Below are positions 23,004-35,290 of a DNA stretch of 64,000 nucleotides, in pieces; position 1 is the first letter of the stretch; each line of letters opens with the position of its first letter. The DNA lies in the NCBI RefSeq assembly GCF_027595985.1, contig NC_073303.1, positions 377,811,034 to 377,875,033 on the forward strand. Direction: 5' to 3'. Source of the stretch: Sorex araneus (Eukaryota; Chordata; Mammalia; Eulipotyphla; Soricidae). The position numbers and the translations under genes are program-made. The notes beneath the pieces are model-generated. The model did not search any database and had not been told where the DNA came from. It was given only the letters and a program-made list of their open reading frames with translations.

Positions 23004-24050
23004 CAGACATCAGACATTAGTGTCAAGGACTTGTATTTAACCAGTGAAGATTTCAGATGTGTTATAGTTTTTTCTCTGCTATTATGCCTCAGAGTCTGAG
23101 AGGTTGACACTATAAAGTGATGAAGTGTCCCAGAGCTGGAATAAACCCGACGCAGGATTCTTCATAGTTTTGGGGCTAGCCTTCCCTTTTCTATGAGCAT
23201 TTCCTTTGGAGAGCTTGCGATTGGAAATTCCTTTTCTGCCTTTTGTAGTCTTAGACTCCACCCAACCTCCTGCCACTTTCATAACCTGGACTGCTTTGCT
23301 CTACATACCAATGTCGCTCCACGCCAGGGTGTGTGGGGAGGTCAGAGGTCAGAGGCGAGCTCTGAGAAGACCAAGGAGGAGACAAGACCCGGAAAACTTA
23401 GAGCATGCCCTGTGACAGGTCTACTGCTGGTCATTCTCTGACCCTTCCCCCTTTTTCTCCTAATCTGTGGGGTGAACTATGTTGAGTTCAGTCTCTCTCC
23501 TCTTGTAGTAACCTTGAGAAAACTCATTGCCTCTCTAACCAGCGTGGTAAAACATTTTTGACAGAAAAAAAATTTATAGGCTTAGAAAGCCAACCACGGA
23601 GGACTGTTATCTTTGTGTGACCTAAAAGATTCTTTTTCTATTCTGAATTTCTGATTTATAACCTGATTTCAGAAGATTAATGTTTCCTTAAATTTTTGGA
23701 GTTTGTAGTTCTTCTAGATAAAGCCACATGAAATTGGTTTAGTTTTCTCGACCTCTGAGGTAGTTTTCTCAACCTCTGCCTGCACACAATCAGGCAGAAT
23801 CATTTGCCCAAACTCAACTCTCCTAGATGGAATATGCTTTAGAATTTTATACATAAAATGATAAGAATTGGTTGAGCTATGGGCAGAAAATACTTCTATT
23901 CTCCAAACGAAGATTCTTAGCAATGTCTTCTTGGAATCTGATTCTTAGCCATGTGCTCCGTCTTAACTTTCCTTCAAGAGGTGGTACACGAAATTATCCA
24001 AGAATACAAAAAAAAGGCACAAACATGCACATATACCTTCAAATGAACTA
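23002..24050. other. Unrecognised sequence
   Basis: Mixed composition. Overlapping open frames at 23190-23440 are short and show no domain. Confidence 0.4.
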
Positions 24051-24053
24051 AAG

Positions 24054-24306
24054 CGTGGAGCAATAGCACAACAGGTAGGGCGTTTACCTTGCACATGGCT
24101 GACCCGGGTCCGATTCCTCCATCCCTCTAGGAGAGCCTGGCAAGCTACCGAGTGTATCCTGCCTGCACGACAGACAGAGCCTGGAAAGCTACCCACGGCA
24201 TATTCATATGCCAAAAACAGTAACAAGTCTCACAATGGAGACATTACTGGTGCCCGCTCGAGCAAATAGATGAACAACAGGAGGACAATGATACAGTGGT
24301 ACAGTG
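24054..24306 (+). mobile_element. SINE-B, full length
   Basis: Head 'gtggagcaatagcacaacag', box-B-like 'gggtccgattcc', body 'gagagcctggcaagctacc', 'gcctggaaagctacccacgg', tail 'attactggtgcccgctcgag', 'gatgaacaacagg' and tandem 'gatacagtg' units in place of poly(A). Confidence 0.9.
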
Positions 24307-24555
24307 CAATGTGAGTGTCCCTCCCTGTCTTCTAGACATTTTATGGATGTCAAATCTCATCTTCAGACCATTTTATTTAAATTTTACTCCCCATCCCATC
24401 CTGACAGAGATACTACCTGAATCGCTTTTGCAGGACATATATTACAATTGCCATTTTAGTGGGAAAAAGGAAAAAGACATTTATTTGAAAAGCAGTGTTA
24501 AGTAAAGTGGGAAATGCTCTACTTTTTCTCTCCTTTTCTTCCGACTTTTTTTCAG

Positions 24556-24623
24556 AACTTCCTCCGAGGAGCTACTGCATTTGCACCTGCATCCTTAGAT
24601 ACGAACACGCGCTTGAATTGCAG
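24556..24623 (+). other. Candidate internal exon (68 bp)
   Basis: A pyrimidine-rich tract about 25 nt long ends in 'ttttttttcag' at 24555. The 68-bp segment ends 'aattgcag' and is followed at 24624 by 'gtgagtgc', a near-consensus 5' splice site. Two of three forward frames are open across the segment (one reads NFLRGATAFAP..., another LPPRSYCICTC...), so coding frame is undecided. I do not recognise either peptide. It may be an exon of a long non-coding RNA or of a gene reaching beyond the window. It lies in a 2.5-kb stretch without recognised repeats. Confidence 0.4.
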
Positions 24624-24639
24624 GTGAGTGCATGTGAGC

Positions 24640-26880
24640 TCAGGACCTGATTTTATTTGCGCATCAGGTAAGACTTCCCTAAATATTGATAGTGTGGTCA
24701 GAGAGTTGTTTCCTTTTCAATGGGACGGGAAAGGAGCAGCCGCGCTTTCGACTGGGGGGATGCAATAAAGCAGACTCTGTAGAAGGACTCCTGCATCTCA
24801 TTAGGAGTCATTCCACTAAAGTGGTTCTTTATAATGGGAAAAAAAGGAGTCCTTTCTGCTGAAACTATCCCAGCTCCATGCTGTTCACTAAAGGCCTGAA
24901 CAGAGAGATCTCACATCTTTATTCAAAATCCACATTAGACAAGTGTTTTACGAAATGATTAGAACCCTCTTTGTTACGCCTGGCCCCTCGTTTCTTTAAC
25001 CTCCTCTGGCTGTGCGGGTCCCTCTGCGGAGAGCACACTCAATCCCCTTCACTGCAAATGAAGATGGGCTGTGCACTGCGCCACGTGAATATTAACCAGC
25101 CGCTGAGCACAGGCACTCTGGAAGAGCAGCCCGAGTTGACTATTTTTTCCTTTCGAAAGGAAGCACATTCCTTAAAATTATTTGACTTGGTCACCTGGGT
25201 CCAGGAACGCAAGTGACAAGAGCTGGAAGGAGAGAATGAAGATGGAGCATTGATCAAAACGTATTTTAATCTTGTCTGGCTCTGAAGAGCACATGGGGTC
25301 AGCCACAGGCTGGGGTCACGCCAGCCTCCGTGCTGAGGAAAGAGTCAGGCCAGGCATATTCGGTTTTAGCAATGAGACGTTTTCTTAATAAACAGTCAGG
25401 ACTGACAAGGCACTTGCTGATTTGCTGGCGGACGGACAATGGAGCTCGTTTCACTCAGGTGAAACAGTCTCCTGCCTTCTCCCTGGTGCCGGGAACAACA
25501 ATCCATGCCCATGAATATAAAAAAGCTGAAGATTTTCACATAATTACCATGGAAGCTGGAGACAACCCCACCTGGGAAAGGTTCTAAACCCATAAACAAA
25601 CAAACAAACAAAACCCCTGCTCGCAGCAGTCATCCGAAGTTCTACTATTGAATTCAGGGACCACCCAGGCACCAGACCCGTGCAGCATGAGGCAGCTCTA
25701 ACTCAAAGCATCTTTGTTTTAAATTCTCCGTGTGAATGCACACTCACATGGGCAGAGATTTGTCTTCCAGCCCTGTTTGTTTTAGGGCTGTTGGTGGAAC
25801 ATCACACAGCCTCTAATTGCAGCCCCCAGGGCTCCAGTTCATCTTATTATTTCTCTAGCTGAGAGAATCATCTATGAGTGATCCCTACGAGTTGGTGCCT
25901 CACAGAAAAGGTGAGGATCAAATGTGTGTCTAGATGGGCAGGGCTGTTGTTATTTTTATCAGCTTGGCTGCGATTGGCTTGCTTAACTCTTCCCTTACTT
26001 ATTTCTACACAAGTTGCAAACGTTGCAAACATAGCTTTTAAAATCCAAGTGAGACAAAGGTCTCCCTATTACCACCATGCAGGAAAGCTCTTGGTGTCGC
26101 TGTCTCTGTCGGTTTCACTGTTTCGTTATACATCAGGGACTCTTCTCTGTGCTTTGTCCTACTGTTGCTCCGTGTGGATAAAAGGAAGACCTGCTTTCAA
26201 AGACTACATCTTAGCGGAGAAGAATGAGGGCATACACACATCCGAGCAGAATATATCCAGTTAAAGAAGAGCGCCATCAAGCAAACGACCTCTTCGGCGC
26301 TATCAGAAATGATAGGAGAGTTCGAATCTATCATGAATGGTGGTCACCAAATGCAATCTGAGATTAGACTAAGACCCAGAATGAAGTCAGAGGGAAAATG
26401 CAGGGGTTTTGGAGGGAAGTCAGCTTTTAGGCAGAGAGTGGGAGAGTTAAGTTCTGTCGTGCACATTTAGGTACTCCTGGTCCAGTAGGACAGTGTGCTT
26501 GGAATTCGGGAAGCGGGGGAGGAGATGAGGCAGAGCAGTTGACCCTCAGTAGCCATGGGTGGTCATAACTGTAGGGTATAGAATTTTATTGACATGGAAG
26601 CGATTCTACCTGGGGCTCATAGGTGAACATACGCACCTTGATATTAAAAATGCTATTCTGCAGGACTTTCTTTAATACACACAGGTCACTTGCGCCTTAC
26701 ATAGAGTTCCTCATGGACGCCAAGGTCCTGCTGAGACGCCAAGGGGATGCTGCCCAGACTAGGAATGCAATGTGGCTGTCAGGTGTGGCTTTAGTCACAT
26801 GGCTAATCCAGGGGCAATGCAATATCACATGACCCACAGCCTCAGCCTATGTTGCACCCCTTACATACCTTTAGACTGAA
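24640..26880. other. Repeat-free stretch, possible conserved non-coding DNA
   Basis: No SINE, L1, RTE or LTR copy recognised over more than 2 kb, unusual for this window. Composition is more balanced at 24940-25260 and 25320-25600. A short (AAAC)n lies at 25592-25611. Open frames here are short, with no recognisable family. Confidence 0.35.
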
Positions 26881-26904
26881 TGAGTCCACACTACAACCAT
26901 CTCT

Positions 26905-27130
26905 TCAATTTTCTTTTCATTGCTTTATTTTTTCTCTCTTTTTAAAACATATTTTCTATTGCAAACACTGTGATTTTCAGAGTTGTTCATTATCCAGCTG
27001 TTCCAGATGTTTACTGTCCCAACACCACCAACTCGACCTTCCCCCACCAATGTCCCCATTTTCCCTCCCGTTCCCAACCTGCCCCTTTAGGCACATAACA
27101 AACTTACTTTATATTACTTGTTCCAACAAA
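26905..27130 (-). mobile_element. Old L1 3' UTR-like fragment
   Basis: Resembles 34825-34990 and the 3' UTR part of the L1 at 58644-59402: 'cccaacaccacc', 'ccttcccccaccaatgtccc', 'cctgcccctttaggcac'. Diverged, minus orientation. Confidence 0.55.
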
Positions 27131-27333
27131 ACTTTAAGAAAGAGCAAATAGATGGAATTCATGCCCGATTCAATCAGCTTAATCAATGGCTGAATAAATA
27201 GCAGTACTCCTACATTATTAAAAAAGAAAAAGAAAAAGAATAAAAGAAATGGCATGTAGAATGATAAGAAAATAGATCATTAGTGACTGCTATATGATTT
27301 TGACCTCTGTAAACATATTAAAGACCCTTTAAT

Positions 27334-27889
27334 CACAATCACAAAATCCTGTTGTTCGTCGATTTCTCGAACAGGCTCAGTAACTTCTCCATTCGTCCTA
27401 TCCCTGAGATGTTAGAAGCCTCTCTCCATTCGGCCTTCCTAACGTGCTGCATTGGAGGCTCTTTCAGGGTCAGGGGAATGAGATCTGGCTTGTTACTGGC
27501 TTTAGCATATGAATACACCATGGGAAGCTTGCAGGCTGTCCCATGTGGGCAGGAAACTCTCAGTAGCTTGCTACATTCTCCCAGAAGGAGAGGTAGGTTC
27601 TAAGATATCAGGAGCTTCTGGGAGCTTGCTTTTAAGTCCTGGATGTTGGTCATTGATGGGATTACACACACCGGGGTTCCCCTGCTGGTATCTTCATGTG
27701 TAAGGCCTGTCCGAACGTGTGGAGACGGGCCTCGAGCATGGCTGTGGCTAGGTTCTGGTGGTCTTCGGCTGCCGGGAGCTGTGCTCAGGGCGGGGAGGGA
27801 AGCTGGAGCCCATCCCCTCTGAGGGGCCCCGGGAAAGACAGTCAGGCGTGCGGGCAAGAGACTCTCGTCAGCCTGCTCGTGAGCCTGTT
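27334..27889 (-). mobile_element. Element C (non-autonomous RTE derivative) with exact 11-bp TSD
   Basis: Minus-strand copy. On plus it starts with the reversed tail ('tgttgttcgtcgatttctcg', 'aacttctccattcgtcc'), then 'gaggctctttcagggtcagg', 'tagcatatgaatacacc', the 5' module 'gtggagacgggcctcgagc', 'gagcatggctgtggctagg', and ends 'gcaagagactctcg' plus about 25 bp. 'gaccctttaat' flanks it (27323-27333, 27890-27900). The 3' simple repeat is GTGATT-like rather than (GAT)n. Confidence 0.88.
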
Positions 27890-27900
27890 GACCCTTTAAT

Positions 27901-28432
27901 GTGATATAATAAAATACTTAACCTTATTTACAAAAGAAAATTTTCAATTCTGGAATCTATGGTATATGGCATTAGATTTTATTTTATATTTGAATCTAAT
28001 TATGGCCATAACCATGCCTTATCTATCATTAATAAAAAAATTTAAAGAAATTCTGTGCTAATGTATTTTGGAGTTTACGTAAGATAGGTAAAGACTGCTT
28101 ATGTAATTTTTACCCCATAATTTTATTTTTTTTTATCTTTTCAAAGCTGTTCAAGATTGGATTTCAGTGCTTTACTTTATTTTTATGCATGTAGCTTTGT
28201 TAATTTTATACTCATATACTCCTGTGATAAACACTGCCAATTTGTGACTTTGACTCCAACTTAATTCTATACTTCAGTGTAAACATTTTCATGCTACTAG
28301 TCAATATATTAGGAAATAAATTACATTTTATATAACAAATTTAAAATATATTATATGTATTACAAATTACTAGGACATATATTACATTTCTAGATTTTGT
28401 TTTTTAGTTTTAGCTACTAATCGGCCTATAGC
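27901..28432. other. AT-rich spacer, nothing recognised
   Basis: No features seen. Confidence 0.45.
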
Positions 28433-28442
28433 GAATTTATAT

Positions 28443-28611
28443 GTTTTGGACAGGGGCACACCTGGCAATATTCAGAGTTTCCTCCTGGCTCTGCACTCAG
28501 GAATTACTTCTGGCAGTGCACAGGGGACCATATGGGATGCTGGGGATTGAACCCGGGTCTGCCGCGTGTAAGGCAGGAGCTCTACCCTTTATACTACCTC
28601 TCTGCCCCAAG
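28443..28611 (-). mobile_element. SINE-A with TSD
   Basis: 'cctggctctgcactcagga', 'ggggaccatatgggatgctg', 'attgaacccgggtctgcc' and 'tacctctctgcccc' are the reversed SINE-A. 'gaatttatat' (28433-28442) and 'gaatttgtat' (28612-28621) are a one-mismatch TSD. Confidence 0.85.
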
Positions 28612-28921
28612 AATTTGTATTCTTTTAATCTCTGAGTGTGTTGTTCACCTACTTTGAACCTTTGCTAAGGATACTAATTTACTTCCATTTTCTTCTCTGG
28701 TATGATTTGTATATTACAAACAGAATTTTATAAATATACTAATTGTGTATGACCAATTTGATTTTTTCTGCTTTATGTCTACATTATCTGTTCAAGTGTA
28801 TATATTTATGACTCTAATGTTAAATTATGTTTAGAAAGTGTGTCCTCCCATCTCAAGATTATACAAATGCGTGCTTGAATAATCTTTCATATTTGAATTT
28901 TTTTCTCTTAAGTTACGACGC

Positions 28922-29378
28922 TGTGCCCAAGATTCAGATCCCCAATTGCAGAGAGACTCAGTTTCACACACGATAATGCGAAAGCAAAGGAACTTTATTA
29001 CTAGCCTGGGCCAGCGCTAGCCCGAGCCAGGGTCCAAGTCTCACCCAACGCAGTGGAGTCTTGACAAGGACCCGGATTCCAAATCACAAGTAGTTTTTAT
29101 AGGGTTCAGTTAAGAAGCAATTTATATACTGGTCTATTTTAGCATCGGCCCTATTAAATGGTGGTCAGCAATTAGGCAACGGTTAGCAACAGTTTCTAAG
29201 GAGGGGACAGTGACCCCTCATGACCGCACAGACCCAACTGCCCAATTCCTTATCTAGGTGAATTACTCAACTTGGAGTTTACCAAAAACTGCAGTTCTTC
29301 TTTGGGGAAACAGAAACTCAGGCCTAGTTGAGACTTAATGTTAGCTGCAGCTTGTCACGGCTGCTGAGCCTCACAACA
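28922..29378 (-). mobile_element. Solo LTR of an endogenous retrovirus
   Basis: On the minus strand it would begin TGTTGTGAGG and end GGCACA, matching the TG...CA rule. A minus-strand AATAAA lies at 28994-28999, followed by an R-U5-like stretch of about 75 bp. Length (~457 bp) suits a solo LTR. No matching TSD is visible next to these ends (cgacgc and attgc), so the ends may be off or the site is old. No retroviral protein is encoded. Confidence 0.6.
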
Positions 29379-29472
29379 ATTGCATTTAGATCTTGAAGTG
29401 TTTGGAATTCTATTGTTAAATGAGATAGTATGAGCATTTGGTTTCAGAGTTAGAGACACAACTCCTTGCGCC

Positions 29473-29660
29473 TGGTGCATGCTGCATGCAAGCGGTCCAG
29501 GATTGATCCTAGCATCTGTGGTCCTGGAGCACCCAGGGGTGACCCTCTGAGTACAGAGCTGGGAGTGGCGCCAGCACCCATCAAGCAGACAAAGGAAATT
29601 TGGGTGAACCCCTTTCTACAGAGCTGGGAGTAGCCCCAAACCACCCAAGCAAACAAAGAG
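29473..29660 (+). mobile_element. Old SINE-A with partial duplication of its 3' part
   Basis: 'ccaggattgatcctagc', 'cacccaggggtgacc', 'gagtacagagctgggagtg' and again 'ctacagagctgggagtagc', ending in CAAA-rich sequence. Confidence 0.6.
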
Positions 29661-29689
29661 CTTTGCACCCTTCAACTCAACACTGGAGC

Positions 29690-32600
29690 TGAGACATACC
29701 ATTCCCCGTGTCAGTGACTTCCTGGGTCGCCAGTTCCCCCCAGTTCTAAGGTGTCTCTTTCCAGACTTGGCGAAGGGGCAGCCGGAAGGCCCTGCACAGG
29801 CTTCTAGGCAGACGACTGCGAGGGGTCAGTTTCCGGAGGTCCAGCCAGGTCAGGGACAACACAGTGTTGTTGTGTCCTGTGTGGGTCAGCCGAAGCATGG
29901 GGTGGCGGTGAGGTGGCCACACCCTGGGCCCCAGGGATGCTGCCAGTGAACCGATTGCCCCCTTAAATGATGCCACAGACCTTGGCACGAGAGCAGAGCA
30001 ATTGCTTTAAGAGCCCAGCCAGAAACGATTAAGGAGAAGTCATCTAGATCCCCAAGACGGGTGGACGGTCAGGGACTTTGAGCCAGAGGACTGGCCACTC
30101 CTTTTAGGGTTTCCAGAACTGCAGCAACCAACGATGGAGAACCGGCAGTAGTTTCAACTTGGCACACGAATCAAAGACTCGCTGATGGATAAGCCCCTCC
30201 TCAGTATTCCCTAACTCTCCCCCCTGGTTGCATAGTTTGGATTTTCTCTCTGAATGAACTGTGTACCTAGAACCACAATGATTTTATCCCAAATAAACGC
30301 AATTGGTCTTTTGAACGTTTGAGATTAGCCGGCAGCTTAGTTTCTGGAAGGCAGTTCCCCTCCTCCCTGCCGCTGCTCTCGAGGTGGGGGCCAGGGGCAG
30401 GGTGGCTCCACCAGGGAGCAACACTGTCCCTCTTTCTCAGAGGCCTTTTCCAGAATCTCTTCCTCTAAAGTGCACTACCTGTGCTATTAATAGCTTTTAA
30501 TCACTTCGTTATATGAAATACGTGTTCCAAACGTGTAAAATGGCTCCTCTTGCCTTGCCCGGCCCTGACTAATTGCACCCATTCCTTCCACAGTGGCACT
30601 TTTATCCTGCACTAAATCACCGCCAGGCCCCTTGGCACCAGTGCCCCTAAGCCTTCCTGTGCCCTGCTGCAATTAACCTCCACCGCAAAGTCCTCCAACA
30701 GACTCCTGTGCGGCCAGGGGGATTGCTCCCGCCTACACGTCTTATATTGTCCTGCTCAGCTATGCTGCAAGCTCAGTGGATAAACATTTCCCCTCCAATA
30801 AAGGCCAGGCAGGTGCCAGGCGATGCTCTGATGCTCCTGACCCCTCCACGCCGCTTCCGGGCTCCGCTTAAACTGCAGTTTGGTCTTGAGCCGTTTCTTC
30901 CAAGCCAGTGTTGGCAATGGGAATCCAGGGAAAGGAGCAGCCCTAGCCACAACACAGAGACGCTCGGGAAACAGCAGTGGTGAGTGTCTGCAGTGATCGC
31001 CCTCACTGCAGGGTGTGGGCACGAAGGTCCTGATGGATGCTGAGGTTTTTCTCAGATTCCTTTCCAGGTCTCACAGTAAAGAAGTTCTGGAGAAGGACTA
31101 TAGGGGAGCAGCGATGTTTCAGTTAGGAAGTATGAGAGGAGAGAACAAACACAGGACCCTATTAAGTGAAAGGAAGGAATCACAAGAAGATGGGTGGTGG
31201 GAGACCCCGAAAAGGAGTGTGGGCTGTAGGGCACAACTGGTTTCTAGAGGGTATTTCCAGTTGTCCTGACTTTGGGGCACCCCGTGTACAGGAGAATTCT
31301 CGAGAAGGCGTTGTTTAAAGGGTCTCACTGTTCCCATTTGGCCTGGCATCATTTAGAATCTTATCAGGCTTTTGTTCCTAGGCATCATTCCCAAAGCAGC
31401 CGTCTCTCTGATGGTCAAAGATAGGGAGTAAAAATAACTTCCTTTTAGGTATTATTATAGTTTTCCTACTTCCTAAACTCATAGTCAAGGTGGGCGCAGG
31501 GTTCCCCACCTAATTGTCTACTGCACCAAACCTCAGATTTCTGCAGCGTCCTAAATCTCAAGAAGCTTTTCTGTTCCTGTTCCCATTTTGGCAATCTCAT
31601 GCATTTATTAAATCTAAATTTCTTGTACCTCTCTGACTAATCAAATCATCTCGGAGAGTCGACTTTCTTACTACGCACAGCTGTTCAATGTACTTGGCCA
31701 AATAAAAAATGTTTTTCTTTGTAAATTATTTTATTATATCTATACTTAGTCTATTTGTTTTATATGCAAAAAAAAATGAAGAATTTTCTAGAATGTCAAA
31801 TATCATATACTCCCTATTTGTCATATTCATTTTAACATAATTCCCAAGAATATATTAAATCCCCACCTTAGATAAGTGTCATTTCATCTTTCATGCCAAT
31901 ATGCACTCACACTCACATACCTGTTTCTCCATTTTTTATTTCTTCTTATTCAGCTCTCCTCTTTTTATAAATCAGCATTCTCTTCAATTTTGGCCCCAAG
32001 GATATTTTAAGTTTTTGACCTTGTGTATGGCATAAAAGTTACTGGTTTTATTTTGTTTATAAAGATAAGGTCATTGATAGACAGTAAGTACCATCTAGCA
32101 ATGTTAGATTTGTAGTGTAGCAGGTGTTAGGAATAAATCAGTGGTGGTCCATTTTCAAGACAAAGCACTTAATCCTAAATGGAATCCGGGAAGTGTTCCT
32201 AGGTAATGACTCCCTAACAGAGTGTTGGGATAAACTGGGATTAAGTGCGGATCAATGCAGGAGTTGTCCGCATTGCTAGAAAGCACATACCCCAGGAGAA
32301 CAAATTGGGGTGGAGACCATCAGACCTACTTCTACAGCCCAACCAATCCCAAGGGATGCTTGGGTTCAAAGGAAACAATGAGCTTAGGTAACACCCAGGA
32401 AGACCGTGTATCCCATTGTATCCTCTCTGCCAAGGAGGAGCTAGAGGAGAGACTTGTGCATGAAGGAATGTAAAGTCTGTTCCAACCACCTTGGGGGATC
32501 CTGCTCTGAGGCCACCTGATCTTGCAAAATATAATCTAAAAATCTTGCTTTTACTGGTCTCAGAGTCTCTGAGTCTGTGCAGGTGGAAGATTTCACAATG

Positions 32601-33625
32601 GAGAGTTTTTATTACTTCCTTTTCTTTACTGACTCATTTCAATTGATTTGAGTTTTGTGGTTGTTTTTAATGTCATCACACCGAGCTGAGAGAATCAAAA
32701 TTGAACAGGTTAGGTAATTGAAAGCAGTTTACATACTTTCATGTTAAAACAAAAAAGTTCTTTAAAAATAAAAAGTTCAATTAAAAAAAAAGAGAAGAAA
32801 CTGAATGTCCTTCACATCAAGCTTTCCCTAATAGATATAAAGTGTGGCTTAGGAATTTACATTAATTAGAGTAGAGTGAAGGACTATATGGTACCACACC
32901 TCAGCAAAAACATACAAGACAAGTTTTTATTTTTAGTACTATTTTTAAAGAATCAATGGTCTTTTTTTCTTATACTTTGGTGTCATTATGGATGTCATTC
33001 AGTGATGACAAACTAGAATTTACAAATAATGAATTGGCTGCTAATTCATTGGCTACTGAAAAAGATTATAGAACTTTGATTCTCAAAGCATGGTTCAAAA
33101 TTCCAGCAATGACCCTAACTTATATTCACATGATGAGGTACTTGAACATTCAGACTTTCAGTTTTCTCATAGTAAACTCAGAACAATTTCAGCTTCATTT
33201 GATGCATTCTTGAAAATTAAGGCTGAAGTCATTTAAGAATGATGATGGATGTTCTAGATAATTTTCCATTTTTTGGCACACGTATTTCTACAGCAAACCA
33301 ATTTTTTTTTAGCAAGTGTATTGTACATGATATATACATCAGTAACATATATCTGTTAGAGGATTAGAGGTATGAGATGGTTTGGTTTAATCAGTAATGC
33401 ATAGAGTTGCCTAAATTTAGGTCCATTTGGGAAAAAGAGCTGAAACAAAACAGCCACAGGATTTTCACCAGTGAAAGAGTCTGCTAAAAAAAAAATCAAA
33501 TTTGTTAATAGATATCTAGTTTGGATAGGGAAACTATATCTCCAGGAATGTTGACCCACATACAAGAATTTGGATCTTAAAGTATTCAAACCATTATATA
33601 TTTAATATAATACATATATTATATT
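29690..33625. other. Long repeat-poor stretch
   Basis: GC-richer and possibly functional at 29690-31350, AT-rich beyond. 'cccaaataaacgcaattgg' (about 30289) might be the end of an old LTR or a polyadenylation site. Homeobox-type ATTA/TAAT motifs cluster at 30480-30680. At 32240-32600, 'ctaaaaatcttgcttttact' and 'gagtctctgagtctgtgc' could be an old LTR U5, too weak to call. No coding family recognised. Confidence 0.35.
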
Positions 33626-33630
33626 ATAAT

Positions 33631-33871
33631 CTGCAACACTGTAGCACTGTTGTCCCATTGTTCATCGATTTGCTTGAGCAGGCACCGGTAAGGTCTCCAT
33701 TGTGAGACTTTTTGTTACTGTTTTTGGCATATCGAATATGCCACAGGTAGCTTGCCAGACTCTGCCCTGTGGGTGGGATACTCTTGGTAGCTTTCTAGAC
33801 TCTCCAAGAGGGATGGAGGAATCGAACCTGGGTCGGCCACGTGCAAGGCAAATGCCCTACTGCTGTGCTAT
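33631..33871 (-). mobile_element. SINE-B
   Basis: Reversed tail 'gtagcactgttgtcccattg', 'catcgatttgcttgagcagg', body 'catatcgaatatgccacagg', box-B-like region 'aatcgaacctgggtcgg', reversed head 'caaggcaaatgcccta'. Confidence 0.88.
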
Positions 33872-34175
33872 ATTGTGCGTAACACATAATTCAACCCACT
33901 AAGTCTGAATGTTATTTGAATTTTCTATTTTAAAAATTCATTACCAATGTGGACATGGGAGCTGTCAGGTGAAAATTTAACCTAAGAATTGAAGCTGTTA
34001 AAAAACCACCTAAACCATCACAAAGCAGATTTGGCCATTAATGGGAAGAACCACGTTCCCACAACAGGAATGAGCTAAACCAATCTACAAACTGACACTT
34101 TCATCTATTTTAAGTCAAAATTTAAAGCAACATATGTGTTACACATTTAAATATTCAAAATTGTCATTTTAAATG

Positions 34176-34206
34176 GTTGTGTGTGTATGTGTGTGTGTGG
34201 GGGGGT
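34176..34206 (+). repeat. (TG)n / G-run microsatellite
   Basis: Interrupted TG run followed by seven Gs. Confidence 0.85.
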
Positions 34207-34247
34207 ACATGTCAATTGTGCTTCCAGCTATTTGAAAATAAAGCATA

Positions 34248-34380
34248 TAGGGATACTGGGAACATTAGTGGAGGAGAATGGGCACTGGTGGAGGGATGTA
34301 AACGAAATGAAAACATGAAAGTTCATAAGTTTGTAACTATACCTCACAGTGATTCATAAATAAAAATTTTTAAAAATTTA
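34248..34380 (+). mobile_element. L1 3' UTR fragment
   Basis: 'gggatactgggaacattag', 'gggcactggtggagggatg', 'taactatacctcacagtg' and an A-rich end match the L1 3' ends at 6137-6341 and 58644-59402. Confidence 0.75.
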
Positions 34381-34429
34381 AGAAAAGAAAAGAAAGAGAA
34401 ATATATATCCACAAAAGACTCGCTGAAGA

Positions 34430-34822
34430 AAATCGGTGTCATATTCATTCTTCATACCCCCAGCTGAAAGGAGCTTGTGAGTTTATCAAGAGGAAAATCA
34501 AATAAGCAAATAAATAAACAAAGCATGATTCCTTCATGGCATAGGACCTCTTTACATAGCAAGAAATAGACCAGGACATGGGTGACTATCAAAAACATTT
34601 GGTGAATAAGAAAAGCCTTATAAAAATATGGCTGTATACCATATGTTCCTGTTTATACTAAGTTCTAGAACAAGTCTCACTAATTTATGGTAGAAAAAGA
34701 TGAGACTCTGGTGATTGCATCTGAGTGGGTGGGTGAAGAGATTAACTGAAAACACAGTCCCAGTGAGCTTTCCGGATGGAGAGATGGTCTATCTTTGGAA
34801 GGAGTGTTTGCATGACTATGTG
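34430..34822 (+). mobile_element. Ancient L1 3' end
   Basis: 'taagttctagaacaagtctc', 'gagactctggtgattgcatc', 'tgagtgggtgggtgaagag' and 'agctttccggatggagag' match, in order, the 3' end of old mammalian L1M-type elements as I know them. Confidence 0.6.
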
Positions 34823-34824
34823 GA

Positions 34825-34990
34825 TTTTTGAAACTTTATTTAAACATCATGATTACAACGTTGTCCATAAGACAGTTGTTTGGGGCATTCGCTATTCCAG
34901 CACCAATCAAAACACCAGTGTGACCTTCCCTCTATCAGTGCCCCCGGCTTCCCACCCATCACATAGCTTGCCCCCTTAGCAGGCATGCAA
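34825..34990 (-). mobile_element. Old L1 3' UTR-like fragment
   Basis: Reversed L1-type 3' end: 'gaaactttatttaaacatc', 'gattacaacgttgtcc', 'gaccttccctctatcag', 'cttgcccccttagcagg'. Similar in layout to 26905-27130. Confidence 0.55.
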
Positions 34991-35238
34991 TATTTATTTT
35001 TATTTTGCTTGCTTCAATAAAGTGGTAAGTGGAATTATCAAAAGTTAGTTCATTAAGAGAAAATGTGTGAAAATTGTCATACTTCACAAAAGGCTTATTA
35101 AAGCCATCGTCTGAGGATTCACTGAGCCATTGGTTGCTAGCTGAGCCTTCCCTGAGGGTGTTTTTGCTTATTGAGCTTAAGGGGGTTCCATGCTACTTTC
35201 CCATCCAATTTGCTGTGCTCCTACTGGGATGCCAGTGT

Positions 35239-35290
35239 CGTGGGACTTGGAGGTGTCCTGGGACTTGGAGGTGTCCTGGGACTTGGAGGA
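35239..35290 (+). repeat. 18-bp tandem repeat, about 2.8 copies
   Basis: Unit 'tgggacttggaggtgtcc', nearly perfect. Because the unit is a multiple of 3, overlapping frames stay open, giving spurious repeated peptides. Confidence 0.9.
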
